Origin: Paenibacillus sp. R14(2021)
Lineage (GTDB): Bacteria; Bacillota; Bacilli; Paenibacillales; Paenibacillaceae
Direction: 5' to 3'
Length of the DNA stretch: 64,000 nucleotides
NCBI RefSeq assembly: GCF_019431355.1
Contig: NZ_CP080269.1
Span: forward strand, 5,901,001 to 5,965,000
Below are positions 51,302 to 61,323 of the stretch, in pieces (the stretch's first letter is position 1; every line of letters begins with the position of its first letter). Made by a program: the position numbers and the translations under genes. The notes beneath the pieces are model-generated. The model had not been told where the DNA came from. It worked only from the letters and a program-made list of their open reading frames with translations, and searched no databases.

Positions 51302-51898
51302 ATGAAGCAGTCCGGATTTGGCACGGCGCCTAGGAAATTGAATGTTGTAATAGCAGGTATGATTGCAGCTGCTGTTATTTTGGTTGGAGCCGCAATCATG
51401 CATCGCGGTGATGCCCCGCAGCCGGCTTGGACGGCGGTAAACGCCGAGGTAGACCGGGCGCTTGCCCCTCTTGAGCAGCGTCTCGCAGACAAGGCGGAGC
51501 ACCAAGACGGAGGCAGCAAGAAAGTGCCTAACGGCGACACAGCCGAGGCAGCGCAAGGCAAGCCGGATCAAGCAGTGTCTGAAGTGAAGCGAGCTGCCGA
51601 AGAAACACACGGGTCAAGCACCGTTCAGGACTTGCCGGCTGCGCAGGATGCCGAGACTGAGGCGCCTCCAGCTGAAAGCCCCGCCAAAGCGAATAACGCT
51701 GGTAAAATCGATATTAACCATGCGAGAGCAGCCGAGCTTGACGCGCTCCCCGGAATCGGCGCATCCAAGGCGGCCGCGATCGTCGCCGACCGGCAGAAGA
51801 ACGGGTTGTTTCAGCATGTCGAAGATTTGCTCCGCGTGAAGGGAATTGGTCCTAAATTGCTAGAAAAGATGAAGTCTTCCATTGTTCTCCAGCCCTGA
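51302..51898 (+). CDS. comEA: ComEA-type DNA receptor with helix-hairpin-helix domain
   Basis: 198 residues from ATG 51302 (TTG 51290 is closer to the SD but less likely). One N-terminal membrane anchor (LNVVIAGMIAAAVILVGAAIM), an Ala/Glu/Gln-rich linker (about 45-135), and a C-terminal double helix-hairpin-helix: IDINHARAAELDALPGIGASKAAAIVADRQ and FQHVEDLLRVKGIGPKLLEKMK. It binds incoming double-stranded DNA. The SLBB/oligomerisation domain common in Bacillus ComEA is absent and replaced by the low-complexity linker. It heads the comE genes, divergent from comER. Confidence 0.88.
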   Translation: MKQSGFGTAPRKLNVVIAGMIAAAVILVGAAIMHRGDAPQPAWTAVNAEVDRALAPLEQRLADKAEHQDGGSKKVPNGDTAEAAQGKPDQAVSEVKRAAEETHGSSTVQDLPAAQDAETEAPPAESPAKANNAGKIDINHARAAELDALPGIGASKAAAIVADRQKNGLFQHVEDLLRVKGIGPKLLEKMKSSIVLQP

Positions 51899-53257
<1,359 letters not shown>

Positions 53258-53319
53258 GCAAGCGCCGTAGCTCGGAAAGGATGGCATACAGGGAAATGAC
53301 AGCAGAGGGACAAGACATC

Positions 53320-53826
53320 ATGAGAAAAGACTGGGATACGTATTTTATGGACATCGCTTATATGGTTTCGACACGATCGCGTTGTCCGCGCAGGCATGTG
53401 GGGACGGTGCTCGTACAGGGCAAGAAGCTGCTCGGAACCGCCTATAACGGCGCGCCGATGGGCGTCGCAGACTGCTCGGAGGACGGCTGCATGATCGTCG
53501 AGGAGCTGGAGATGAAGGAGGAGGACGGCGTGGAGCGCATGGTCAAGAAGCAGCGCTGTATCCGAACGATTCACGCGGAGCAAAATTTGCTTCTCTTCAC
53601 GGACCGGATCGACCGCGAAGGCTCCACCGTCTACGTGACGGATCAGCCCTGCTGGACATGTGCCAACATGCTGGCAAACAGCGGCGTGAAGGAAATCGTC
53701 TATCACCGCATATACGCGAAAGACAGCGAGAAGGTCATTTCCCTGATGCAGGTCAAAGGTATTGCGTTCCGCCATATGCGCGTTTATGAGCCGCCGGCTC
53801 AAGCCGGCATGCATGTGATTTCGTAA
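53320..53826 (+). CDS. comEB: dCMP deaminase ComEB
   Basis: 168 residues from ATG 53320, 9 bases after GAGGGA; two earlier in-frame ATGs have poor spacing. The zinc deaminase motif is complete: HAE in RTIHAEQNLLLF (His ligand, catalytic Glu) and PCxxC in DQPCWTCANML. The N-terminal RKDWDTYFMDIAYMVSTRSRCPRRHVG matches ComEB. It deaminates dCMP to dUMP for dTTP synthesis. It sits before comEC as in B. subtilis. Confidence 0.93.
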   Translation: MRKDWDTYFMDIAYMVSTRSRCPRRHVGTVLVQGKKLLGTAYNGAPMGVADCSEDGCMIVEELEMKEEDGVERMVKKQRCIRTIHAEQNLLLFTDRIDREGSTVYVTDQPCWTCANMLANSGVKEIVYHRIYAKDSEKVISLMQVKGIAFRHMRVYEPPAQAGMHVIS

Positions 53827-53844
53827 GCGGCAACCATGAGGAAG

Positions 53845-53922
53845 AACCTCTGGCTGCGCCATAGCAAGGTTTCTGCCCCGACGGGGGATGAGGCTTTCTG
53901 CGGTGCGGTTGGAGGTTTTTTT
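53845..53922 (+). terminator. Terminator- or attenuator-like structure between comEB and comEC
   Basis: AACCTC (53845-53850) pairs with GAGGTT (53912-53917), with further TGCGCC/GGTGCG pairing and an inner CCCC/GGGG hairpin, then seven T. It lies 19 bases after comEB and 34 before comEC, so it could reduce or condition comEC transcription. Confidence 0.4.
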
Positions 53923-53955
53923 GGTTTGGATGCTAAGAGAAAGGAGTGGAATGCG

Positions 53956-56718
53956 ATGGAACGGAGGCTGCTCGTTTGGTTTACGGTTTGCTGGGTGCTG
54001 GGCAGCGCCGCAGCTTCATCCTTGTCCGGCCCCGGCACCGTGCTGGCCGGTGCCGGGCTGCTGGCGGCGCTGGCCGCAGCCGCCCTGCTGCGGCGCTCGA
54101 CCTGGCCGGCCGCCGCAGCTTGCTTGGCGGCGTACGGCTTGGCTGCCGGGCAGCGGATGTGGGCCGATGCCCGCAATGTTACCTCGCTGCCGGTGCAGTA
54201 CTCGGCGGCGATTCAGTCTTCGCCGGCGGCTGCTGCGGTTTATGCAGCGGAACTGGCGGGGGTGATCGTGTCGGCGCCGGAAATCGACGGCGACCGTGTG
54301 CAGTTTCGCGTGGCGGGGCGAAGCATCTCGCTAACCGGTAGAGATGCGCCGTCGTCGATCGAGCTCGGCGGGGAGCGCATGCTCGTGCAGGTCAAGCTCG
54401 CGGCGGAAACAGAGCTGCGAATCGCCGCGGGGTGGCGGCGCGGGCAGCAGGTGAACGTCACCGGCGAATTGTCGGTTCCCGGCAGCAGTACTAATTTCGG
54501 CGGCTTTGATTATCGCCGATACCTGCTCGGCCAGCGCATCCACTGGCTGCTGGGCGCGGACGGCGCTGCCGCCGTCCGCGCAAGCGCCGGCTCCCGCCTA
54601 AGCTTGGCCTCGCAGCTGCAGCATATGGATGCCGTGCGCGCCGCGCTCGGCCGGCGAATGGACGCGCTTTATCCCGGCGTCCAAGGCGGCTACATGAAAG
54701 GCCTCGTCCTCGGCATAAGCGAGGATCTCGATCCAACGATGTTTCGTCAGTTTTCGCAGCTCGGTCTCACGCATATTCTGGCCATATCAGGCTTGCATGT
54801 CGCCGTGTTTCTTTATGTGCTCGGCGGCCTGCTGCGATTGACTCGCATGACGCGGGAGCGTATGCTGCTTATCTTGATTGCGGCCGTGCCGTTCTATGTT
54901 CTGCTTGCGGGCGCATCCCCGTCGGTCGTTCGATCCGGTATCATGGCCATGCTCGGCTTGGCTGCGGCGCGCATGCACAAACTCAAGGACGGCCTGCACC
55001 TGCTGGCAGCCGCTGCGCTGCTCATGCTCCTATGGGATCCGTATATGCTGGGAAACGTCGGCTTCCAGCTGTCATTTCTCGTAACGGCCGGTCTCATTCT
55101 AGGCGCCATGCCGGTGCGCAGGCTCTTCCCCGGCGGTAATCCGTGGTGGAAGGGAGCGCTGTTCGATCTGCTATCCGTAACTATGGTCGCTCAAGCCGTA
55201 TCACTGCCGCTTACGCTATACTATTTCAACGGCTTGCACCTGCTGTCCGTTGCGGCGAATCTCGTGCTGGTGCCGTTTATCAGCTTCATCGTCATGCCGC
55301 TTGGCGGAGCTTCGCTGCTGCTGGATGGTATGTGGCATCCAGCAGGTGTGCTCCTAGCCGAGATCACGGCCATTGGCAATGAGTTGACGTTCGGCTTCGT
55401 CTTCAAACTGAGCGAGATGAAGAGCTTTCGCCTGATATGGGCGACACCTGCGCTCTGGTGGGTGGCCGGTTATTATGCGGCGCTTGCAGCGTTGTTCTTC
55501 TTATTAAAGCGGCGCCAAGAGAATCGTACGGCCGCGGAACAGGGGAATGTTTTGGCCGATTCGAACATCGCGGCAGCGGCGGCAGAGTCAGGCTCGAAGG
55601 GATCGTTTGCTTCTGCTTTATCAGGGACTGATGCGCCTACGCAGCCGCTCTCAGGCTTGCTGCGTTCGGCGGTCCCGGCCGGTGCATCGACACCGTTCAT
55701 CACGCTGCCATTGGCAGCCTCCTCGCGGCGATTTGGTGCGCTGGCGCTGGTGGTTGCGATAGCAGCACTTGCCGCTCTATTGATCGGGGCATACGCACCG
55801 GACTATGGCGACCGCAGCGCTTATGTGGACTTCTTGGATGTCGGGCAAGGCGACTCCGTCTATATACGGACACCGGAAGGCCGGCATATTTTAATCGACG
55901 GCGGCGGAGCGGTTTCCTTCGGCAGCAAGGAATCGTGGAGGCAGCGAGCTGATCCGTTCGAGGTCGGTCAGAAGCTGGTCGTGCCGCTCCTGCAGCAGCG
56001 CGGCGTTCATCACATCGATCTGCTCGTTCTCTCGCACCTCGACAGCGACCATATCAAGGGTCTTCAAGCCGTCGTCGACGCCATTCCGGTTCGAGCGATT
56101 CTATGGAACGGAACGGTCAAAGCGTCCAAAGACGCCGTTTCACTGCTTCGCGCGGCGGTAGATGCACGAATTCCGCTGTATCAAGCCGCGGAAGGACTTA
56201 CTTGGACGATGGATTCTTACACGAGCTTGCGGTCGATTGGAACACCTCCAGGGATTAGTCAAGCTGAGGCCGCTGCGCACATCGTTCCCGACATTGAGGA
56301 ACAGAACGGTCAGAGCGTTGCCCTGCTCATTACGCTTTATAACCGGCAGTTTCTATTTACGGGCGATGCGGATGCGGCGGAAGAACATGCGATTCTGGAG
56401 CAGCTGCAAGCGGCGGGGGAGCAATCTGAAGAGGCTGCGGCGGCGAACCAGTACCCCATCGACGTCATGAAAGTATCGCATCATGGGAGCAAATCCTCGA
56501 CCTCGGATGAATGGCTCGCCTATTGGAAGCCGGACGCGGCGGTCATTTCGGTCGGACGCAGCAATACCTACGGACATCCGCACCAGACCGTCGTTTCACG
56601 GCTTCAAGAGAGAGGTGCTGCCATTTACCGTACGGACTCCGGAGGCGAAATCCAGTTCCGAATCCGTCCTTCGGGCATACTGGAGCATCGAGAGCGGCTT
56701 TTGGAGCATCATGATTAG
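53956..56718 (+). CDS. comEC: ComEC/Rec2 DNA uptake channel
   Basis: 920 residues from ATG 53956, 9 bases after AAGGAG; the frame opens earlier at 53836 across the hairpin region. Layout: N-terminal membrane helices and OB-like domain (RVQFRVAGRSISL), the central competence domain with many helices (GLVLGISEDLDPTMFRQFSQLGLTHILAISGLHVAVFLY), and a C-terminal metallo-beta-lactamase fold (VDFLDVGQGDSVYIRTPEG, LVLSHLDSDHIKGL, VSHHGSKSSTSDEWL). It transports single-stranded DNA into the cytosol. It ends with no clear terminator. Confidence 0.94.
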   Translation: MERRLLVWFTVCWVLGSAAASSLSGPGTVLAGAGLLAALAAAALLRRSTWPAAAACLAAYGLAAGQRMWADARNVTSLPVQYSAAIQSSPAAAAVYAAELAGVIVSAPEIDGDRVQFRVAGRSISLTGRDAPSSIELGGERMLVQVKLAAETELRIAAGWRRGQQVNVTGELSVPGSSTNFGGFDYRRYLLGQRIHWLLGADGAAAVRASAGSRLSLASQLQHMDAVRAALGRRMDALYPGVQGGYMKGLVLGISEDLDPTMFRQFSQLGLTHILAISGLHVAVFLYVLGGLLRLTRMTRERMLLILIAAVPFYVLLAGASPSVVRSGIMAMLGLAAARMHKLKDGLHLLAAAALLMLLWDPYMLGNVGFQLSFLVTAGLILGAMPVRRLFPGGNPWWKGALFDLLSVTMVAQAVSLPLTLYYFNGLHLLSVAANLVLVPFISFIVMPLGGASLLLDGMWHPAGVLLAEITAIGNELTFGFVFKLSEMKSFRLIWATPALWWVAGYYAALAALFFLLKRRQENRTAAEQGNVLADSNIAAAAAESGSKGSFASALSGTDAPTQPLSGLLRSAVPAGASTPFITLPLAASSRRFGALALVVAIAALAALLIGAYAPDYGDRSAYVDFLDVGQGDSVYIRTPEGRHILIDGGGAVSFGSKESWRQRADPFEVGQKLVVPLLQQRGVHHIDLLVLSHLDSDHIKGLQAVVDAIPVRAILWNGTVKASKDAVSLLRAAVDARIPLYQAAEGLTWTMDSYTSLRSIGTPPGISQAEAAAHIVPDIEEQNGQSVALLITLYNRQFLFTGDADAAEEHAILEQLQAAGEQSEEAAAANQYPIDVMKVSHHGSKSSTSDEWLAYWKPDAAVISVGRSNTYGHPHQTVVSRLQERGAAIYRTDSGGEIQFRIRPSGILEHRERLLEHHD

Positions 56719-56993
56719 TGCCAGAGTAAGCCTTTGTTGAAATCTCTCTGATTCTATTGAAAAATAAGGTAGAAATACTGCGCCACGGAATGATTACATC
56801 AGCCCGTTCTGAGCAATTTTCAGAACCTACATATCGAAATAAAATGGATTAAATTGTATTTAAAATGAATAATCATGCTATTAAATAAGAATTTTCAAGG
56901 GAATATGCCCCTTTAACTGCTTTCAGGCTATGATAGACTTTGATATAATGGCCTAACAAGAATGTAGTTTATCACCAGGGGGCATGTATTACT
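56719..56993. other. AT-rich gene-free stretch
   Basis: 275 bases, clearly AT-richer than the neighbouring genes. A TATAAT box at 56944-56949 has only a weak -35 (TTTCAG at 17 bases), and CCAGGGGG at 56975-56982 is the SD of the next gene. No terminator for comEC and no small gene is evident. Confidence 0.5.
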
Positions 56994-58406
56994 TTGTCAG
57001 TTTTCGATGAACAGCGGACAACTATACACTATCAATTTATGCGGTCGGACGCTCATGCTGCCGAAACCATTATGCTGCTGCATGGAAACGGTCTAAATAG
57101 CTCGCATTGGGGAAGCTTGACTGCAGACTTGAACCGAGAATATCATCTGCTGTTAATCGATTTGAAAGCTGGCAGCGAAGAGTCAATAAGTTGGGATCTG
57201 CTCTGCGAGGAGTTATCGGCAGTTACGACGCAGCTTGGCTTAACGTCTATCCATATCATCAGCCATGCATTCGGAGGATCTCTCGGCATTGCGTTTGCCG
57301 GCCGGAATAGTCAGCTCGTCAAATCGCTCATATTGATCTCGATCGTTGTGTTCTATCCCTCGACTGAGTGGAATCAAATCGTGGACGAATATCAGAATGC
57401 CATTAAGCGGTTCGGTTTTCAAGAAGTCATTCACCGCGAAGTTCTTCCGTACTTGACGCTATTAGGCGAGGATGACGAGAGAGTGAAGTCTATCAAGCAA
57501 TCCTACGATGAAATGGATGAGCGCGCTTATAATAAATTGTTTACGCTTCAAATGCTCGATCGGCCCATAGAGGAAGCACGGAGTCTGGAATGTCCCGTAT
57601 TGCTGCTGGCAGGCGAGCGGGATCAATTATACTTGCCAATGCTTCAATCCATTACGACGAGTTATTTTAAGATGGGGAGCTTCCTCATCGTGCCTAATTC
57701 GGCGAATGCGGTATTTATCGATCAGCCGCAGCTGTCGGCGCAGTGGATGAGGGACTTTATTCGCAAAGCGGCCGATGCCAAACAAACCCAGGTACCTAAG
57801 CCCAAATCCAGTATGACCAGCTACTTGCCGTCGCTTGTACAGACGAGCTTGCTGCCTGCACTGGAAACGCTATCATATCCGCAGCAGCATGTTCTGAAGC
57901 TATCACTGCTTCATACCTTCCAGGTTCATATCAACGGCATCCCAGTCACGGAGGGCTGGAACAAACGTTATGCGAAAAATATTATCGCCTATTTGGCGAT
58001 GCATCCTTCATGTACAAGGGAAGAGCTGTGCGAATGCCTGTTTCCCCTGCTGCCGCGCAGCATTGCATTAAATAACGTAAAAGTGTATTTGGGTCATTTG
58101 AAGAAGCTGCTGCTGCTGCCCACTGGAGCTTCGCTTCTTCAATCCAGCCATGGACAGATCTTTCTGGATGCGAAGATCGAATGCGATTTGCAAGCCTATC
58201 TGGCAGCAGTCAAGAGCCTATCCCACTCCGAAGACAGTGCGGGGAAATATGCCTCGGCGCAGGAGCTGCTCCAGACAATCGGCACCGCAGGATTAAATTC
58301 CGGTATCAATGATCCGTGGTTTGCGGACTGCAAGCGTGAGATGGAAGATCTGCTTGTGCGGCTATCGAATTGGTGCGCATCATGGGATTCAAATTCGAAG
58401 GCGTGA
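56994..58406 (+). CDS. Catalytically degenerate alpha/beta-hydrolase fused to a SARP/BTAD-like winged helix
   Basis: 470 residues from TTG 56994, 11 bases behind CAGGGGG. Residues 15-260 are an alpha/beta-hydrolase fold: oxyanion loop MLLHGNGLNSSHW, nucleophile elbow SHAFGGS (90-96), acid strand LLLAGERDQ (Asp210), and C-terminal IVPNSANAVFIDQP. In active relatives the elbow is GHSxGG and the last motif carries His; here Ala92 and Asn238 take those places. Residues 300-395 match a SARP/AfsR-type winged helix (LHTFQVHINGIPVTEGWNKR, AYLAMHPSCTREELCECLFP, LNNVKVYLGHLKKLL), followed by a short helical BTAD-like tail. Probably a ligand-binding transcription factor. Confidence 0.7.
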   Translation: MSVFDEQRTTIHYQFMRSDAHAAETIMLLHGNGLNSSHWGSLTADLNREYHLLLIDLKAGSEESISWDLLCEELSAVTTQLGLTSIHIISHAFGGSLGIAFAGRNSQLVKSLILISIVVFYPSTEWNQIVDEYQNAIKRFGFQEVIHREVLPYLTLLGEDDERVKSIKQSYDEMDERAYNKLFTLQMLDRPIEEARSLECPVLLLAGERDQLYLPMLQSITTSYFKMGSFLIVPNSANAVFIDQPQLSAQWMRDFIRKAADAKQTQVPKPKSSMTSYLPSLVQTSLLPALETLSYPQQHVLKLSLLHTFQVHINGIPVTEGWNKRYAKNIIAYLAMHPSCTREELCECLFPLLPRSIALNNVKVYLGHLKKLLLLPTGASLLQSSHGQIFLDAKIECDLQAYLAAVKSLSHSEDSAGKYASAQELLQTIGTAGLNSGINDPWFADCKREMEDLLVRLSNWCASWDSNSKA

Positions 58407-58536
58407 ATTTATTGAATCGCTTACTTCGCACTGCACCTGAACAGCAGCAATGAATTCCAAGGCGTCTCAAAGGGCATCCTGATTATCAGAGATCTCAATG
58501 GTCCTATAGAAGAGCTTTGAAAAGGGGCGATTTATT

Positions 58537-58944
58537 TTGAACGGGAAAATACGTATGGGGATGATCGGATCGCTGCTGCTGTGCTCGGCTGCGCTTGCTG
58601 CTTCGGGATGCGGGAAGTCAGCGAATTCGAACAACACGAACACGAATACAGGCTCAACGAATAATGCCGGCTCGGGCGGAGGGCAGGCCATTACGGTCAA
58701 GGCAACCAACTTCAAATTCGACCAAACGGAGATTCATGTGAAGAAGGGTGATAAGGTCACCATTAAACTTGTGGACGAAGCAGGGTTCCATGGGTTCGCA
58801 ATACCTGACTACAACGTGGATATTAAGGAAAATAACGGTACCGCTACTTTTACGGCGGATAAAACGGGTGAACATCCTTATCATTGCTCGATCGTTTGCG
58901 GATCGGGCCATGCCAATATGGTCGGCAAATTAATTGTCGATTAA
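58537..58944 (+). CDS. CuA-type cupredoxin lipoprotein
   Basis: 135 residues from TTG 58537 after AAAGGGGCG. Lipoprotein signal with lipobox ASGC (Cys25), an Asn/Thr/Gly-rich tether (26-50), then one cupredoxin fold. The full binuclear CuA set of cytochrome c oxidase subunit II is present: His85 (FHGF), Cys117 and Cys121 (CSIVCGSGH), His125 and Met128. It would be tethered to the outer membrane face and could carry electrons or copper. No oxidase genes are nearby. Confidence 0.87.
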   Translation: MNGKIRMGMIGSLLLCSAALAASGCGKSANSNNTNTNTGSTNNAGSGGGQAITVKATNFKFDQTEIHVKKGDKVTIKLVDEAGFHGFAIPDYNVDIKENNGTATFTADKTGEHPYHCSIVCGSGHANMVGKLIVD

Positions 58945-58982
58945 AGCAGTTGAGTATGACCTGAAATACCTGGTTTATTACG

Positions 58983-59023
58983 AAACAAGGAGCTGTCCGG
59001 AATCGGACAGCTCCTTGTTTTAT
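58983..59023. terminator. Strong bidirectional terminator
   Basis: AAACAAGGAGCTGTCCG (58983-58999) pairs perfectly with CGGACAGCTCCTTGTTT (59004-59020). It serves the cupredoxin gene and the convergent 110-residue gene. Confidence 0.9.
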
Positions 59024-59038
59024 GTCTACATGCAGCAT

Positions 59039-59371
59039 TCAGCATATTTCTTTGATTTGCTTGGCCAAATGGATACGCTGAAGCTTCAGCTTCCAGATGA
59101 TCTCCCTGATCGTCGTTTCTTCCTCATTACTGGTGCTTTTCTTCATCAGCGCGAATAAATCCATCATTTTATTATTGATGTCGTTGAATTCCCGCCAGAG
59201 CTGCTCCTTCGTTGCTTCGCGCACATCCTCGGCATAAGCTTCATCTGTCCGGTTCAGCGCTTCTACAATTTCAGCCTGCCATGTTGTATCGCCAAGCGCC
59301 AATGCGTAATTATATAAATCCAGGTAGTCATCGACTCTTCGTTTGCGCCATTGATCTTGAGCTAATGTCAT
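59039..59371 (-). CDS. Hypothetical helical cytosolic protein
   Basis: 110 residues; the ATG at 59371 has GGAGGGG at good distance on the minus strand. The product is charged and predicted wholly helical, with coiled-coil-like C-terminal part (NEEETTIREIIWKLKLQRIHLAKQIKEI) and an N-terminal RRVDDYLDLYNYALALGDTTWQAEIVEAL. There are no Cys/His metal motif or membrane segments. I do not recognise a named family. Confidence 0.65.
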   Translation of the reverse strand: MTLAQDQWRKRRVDDYLDLYNYALALGDTTWQAEIVEALNRTDEAYAEDVREATKEQLWREFNDINNKMMDLFALMKKSTSNEEETTIREIIWKLKLQRIHLAKQIKEIC

Positions 59372-59504
59372 GGTGAAGACCCCTCCGCCGCTGATTATAT
59401 ACCTAGCATTATACTCGGATTTATTCTGAATTCAAGCCGAAATTCAACCGGACCAGTAAGCTGCATGACTCTTCTATTTGAAGTTGTACCCCAAAGCGCC
59501 AGGT

Positions 59505-59533
59505 TTGACACATCTGTGGTCTGATGGTATTGT
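59505..59533 (+). promoter_or_regulatory. Promoter of the hydroxyacid dehydrogenase gene
   Basis: TTGACA (59505-59510), a 17-base spacer, and TATTGT (59528-59533), 34 bases before the start codon. Confidence 0.65.
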
Positions 59534-59566
59534 TTGAGGCATTAATGGAAGGGGGAACTGTGCAGT

Positions 59567-60526
59567 ATGCGTACGATTGTTTCCGTTCATGCTTTCAATC
59601 AAGAACAGGTCAAAGCTATTCAAGACGCACTGCCGGGCGCTTCCTATACGGATGTTTCGGGCATGGAACCCGAGGAAGCAAGGGAGCGGCTTATCGCTGC
59701 GGAGATCATTCTCGGCTGGAACCGCGACGTGAAGAAGATTTTATATACTGACGGGCCGGCATTGAAATGGCTGCAGAATTTGGGAGCGGGTGTTGATCAT
59801 ATACCGCTTGACCGAATTGCGGCGCTTGGCGTCGTCTTGACGAATGCATCCGGCGTGCACCCTTCCCCGATTTCCGAAACCATATTCGCAATGCTGCTCT
59901 CCCTGACCCGAGGTGTTCATACTGCCGTCAGGAATCAGCAGTCAAGCGCGTGGAAGCCGAATGAACGGCTGGGAGAAGCGCATAACAAAACCATCTCGAT
60001 AATAGGCGTAGGAGCGATCGGACTGGAAACAGCCAAAATTGCGAAAGCGTTCGGCATGAATGTGCTTGGAATCCGTAAGTCGGGAGAGGCTGCGGAATGG
60101 GTCGATCGCATGTATTCGGTTAACGAGCTTGGCGAAGTGCTCGCGCAGAGCGATTATGTCGTTAACTGCCTGCCGCTGACACATGAGACGAAGCATTTGC
60201 TGGGTCGCGAGCAGTTCGAAGCTATGAAGCCGTCCGCGTATTATATCAACATTGGCCGCGGAGGGACGACGGATACGAGCGCGCTGGTGGACGCGCTTCA
60301 GAGCGGCAGCATCGCCGGCGCTGGCCTGGATGTATTCGAACAAGAGCCGCTGCCTGCCGATCATCCGCTTTGGCAGCTGGATAACGTGATGATTACGCCG
60401 CACGAATCCGGCAATACGGCGTATTATTTCGAGCGCGCGCTTGAAATTGTATTGGATAATTTGGCGCATTATCGTCAGAACGGTACGCCAGGACGGAATA
60501 TTGTCGATTATCGATCGCAATATTGA
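59567..60526 (+). CDS. D-2-hydroxyacid dehydrogenase
   Basis: 319 residues; ATG with AAGGGGGAA upstream. NAD(P) Rossmann motif ISIIGVGAIGLETAKIAKAFG at about 142-160, followed by the catalytic triad positions: Arg in INIGRGGTTDT, Glu in LDVFEQEPLPADHPL, and the His position near VMITPHESGNT. Family members reduce 2-keto acids (glyoxylate, hydroxypyruvate, phenylpyruvate) to D-hydroxy acids. Substrate not determinable. It has its own promoter and a terminator. Confidence 0.9.
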   Translation: MRTIVSVHAFNQEQVKAIQDALPGASYTDVSGMEPEEARERLIAAEIILGWNRDVKKILYTDGPALKWLQNLGAGVDHIPLDRIAALGVVLTNASGVHPSPISETIFAMLLSLTRGVHTAVRNQQSSAWKPNERLGEAHNKTISIIGVGAIGLETAKIAKAFGMNVLGIRKSGEAAEWVDRMYSVNELGEVLAQSDYVVNCLPLTHETKHLLGREQFEAMKPSAYYINIGRGGTTDTSALVDALQSGSIAGAGLDVFEQEPLPADHPLWQLDNVMITPHESGNTAYYFERALEIVLDNLAHYRQNGTPGRNIVDYRSQY

Positions 60527-60587
60527 ATCGCTGTTCGCAGCAATAGCTTTGCTAATGAAAAAGCATTAGCAGCAAATGATTCGAGTG

Positions 60588-60636
60588 CCGTACAACTGCT
60601 GGAAAAACGCTGGCAGGGTGTACGGTTCTTTTGTTT
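60588..60636 (+). terminator. Rho-independent terminator of the dehydrogenase gene
   Basis: CCGTACA (60588-60594) pairs with TGTACGG (60619-60625), followed by TTCTTTTGTTTT. A smaller GCTAATG/CATTAGC hairpin (60551-60570) precedes it. Confidence 0.7.
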
Positions 60637-60709
60637 TCTGCTATTCTTTTGATGTGGTCTATGTAAATGGATTGAAAAGAAATTGCATAAATTTTCTATA
60701 AAGATTAAT

Positions 60710-60735
60710 TGAAACGTTGTGCAACATTATACGGA
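60710..60735 (+). promoter_or_regulatory. ECF-type promoter of the sigma gene
   Basis: TGAAAC (60710-60715), exactly 16 bases, and CGGA (60732-60735). The -35 and spacing fit ECF promoters (TGAAAC, N16, CGTA/CGTC); the -10 keeps only CG plus the last base. It is placed 39 bases before the start codon, consistent with autoregulation. Confidence 0.5.
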
Positions 60736-60774
60736 CCTTACGCGTCTGTAAGGTTGCAAGAGGGGGGATCCTCC

Positions 60775-61323
60775 GTGGTAGAGCCAGGCCTTATCAAAGC
60801 CGCGCAAGCCGGCGATGGCGAAGCTCTTATTTCTCTATTGCGTGAGATTGAGAATCACGTTTATCGGACAGCTTATTATATTGTAAATAATGAGCAGGAT
60901 GCGATGGACGCTGCTCAAGAAGCACTTATTCGCATTTATACCAAAATCGGCACGTATGAGGAAAAAGCGCAGTTTAAAACGTGGGTCCAGCGGATCGTTA
61001 CGAATATATGTATCGATAAATTCCGCCGGAACAAGCCTACGGTCTCCATTGACGAGCATGACTTGGTGTTTCAGGACACCCATTCCGTAGAAGAGGAAGT
61101 TCTGTCCTCTTATGCGTCTCAGGATATCCGCCAAGCGATCGACAAGCTCCCCGAGCATCACAGGGCCGTCGTCGTACTGAGATACCTGCAGGATTTCTCG
61201 TATAATGAAATCGCGGAATCGCTAGACCTTCCGCTGAACACGGTCAAATCTTACTTATTCCGGGCGAGACAGCAGCTGCAAACTTATCTGCATGATTATC
61301 AGAGAGGGGGTGTCCGAGGATGA
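60775..61323 (+). CDS. ECF-family RNA polymerase sigma factor
   Basis: 182 residues from GTG 60775 behind AGAGGGGGGA; frame extension to 60709 runs through the promoter. Region 2 is AYYIVNNEQDAMDAAQEALIRIYTKI followed by FKTWVQRIVTNICIDKFRR. Region 4 is LPEHHRAVVVLRYLQDFSYNEIAESLDLPLNTVKSYLFRARQQL. It lacks regions 1.1 and 3. The overlapping downstream gene encodes a zinc-binding anti-sigma protein, the usual pair. The subgroup and signal are not known. Confidence 0.9.
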   Translation: MVEPGLIKAAQAGDGEALISLLREIENHVYRTAYYIVNNEQDAMDAAQEALIRIYTKIGTYEEKAQFKTWVQRIVTNICIDKFRRNKPTVSIDEHDLVFQDTHSVEEEVLSSYASQDIRQAIDKLPEHHRAVVVLRYLQDFSYNEIAESLDLPLNTVKSYLFRARQQLQTYLHDYQRGGVRG

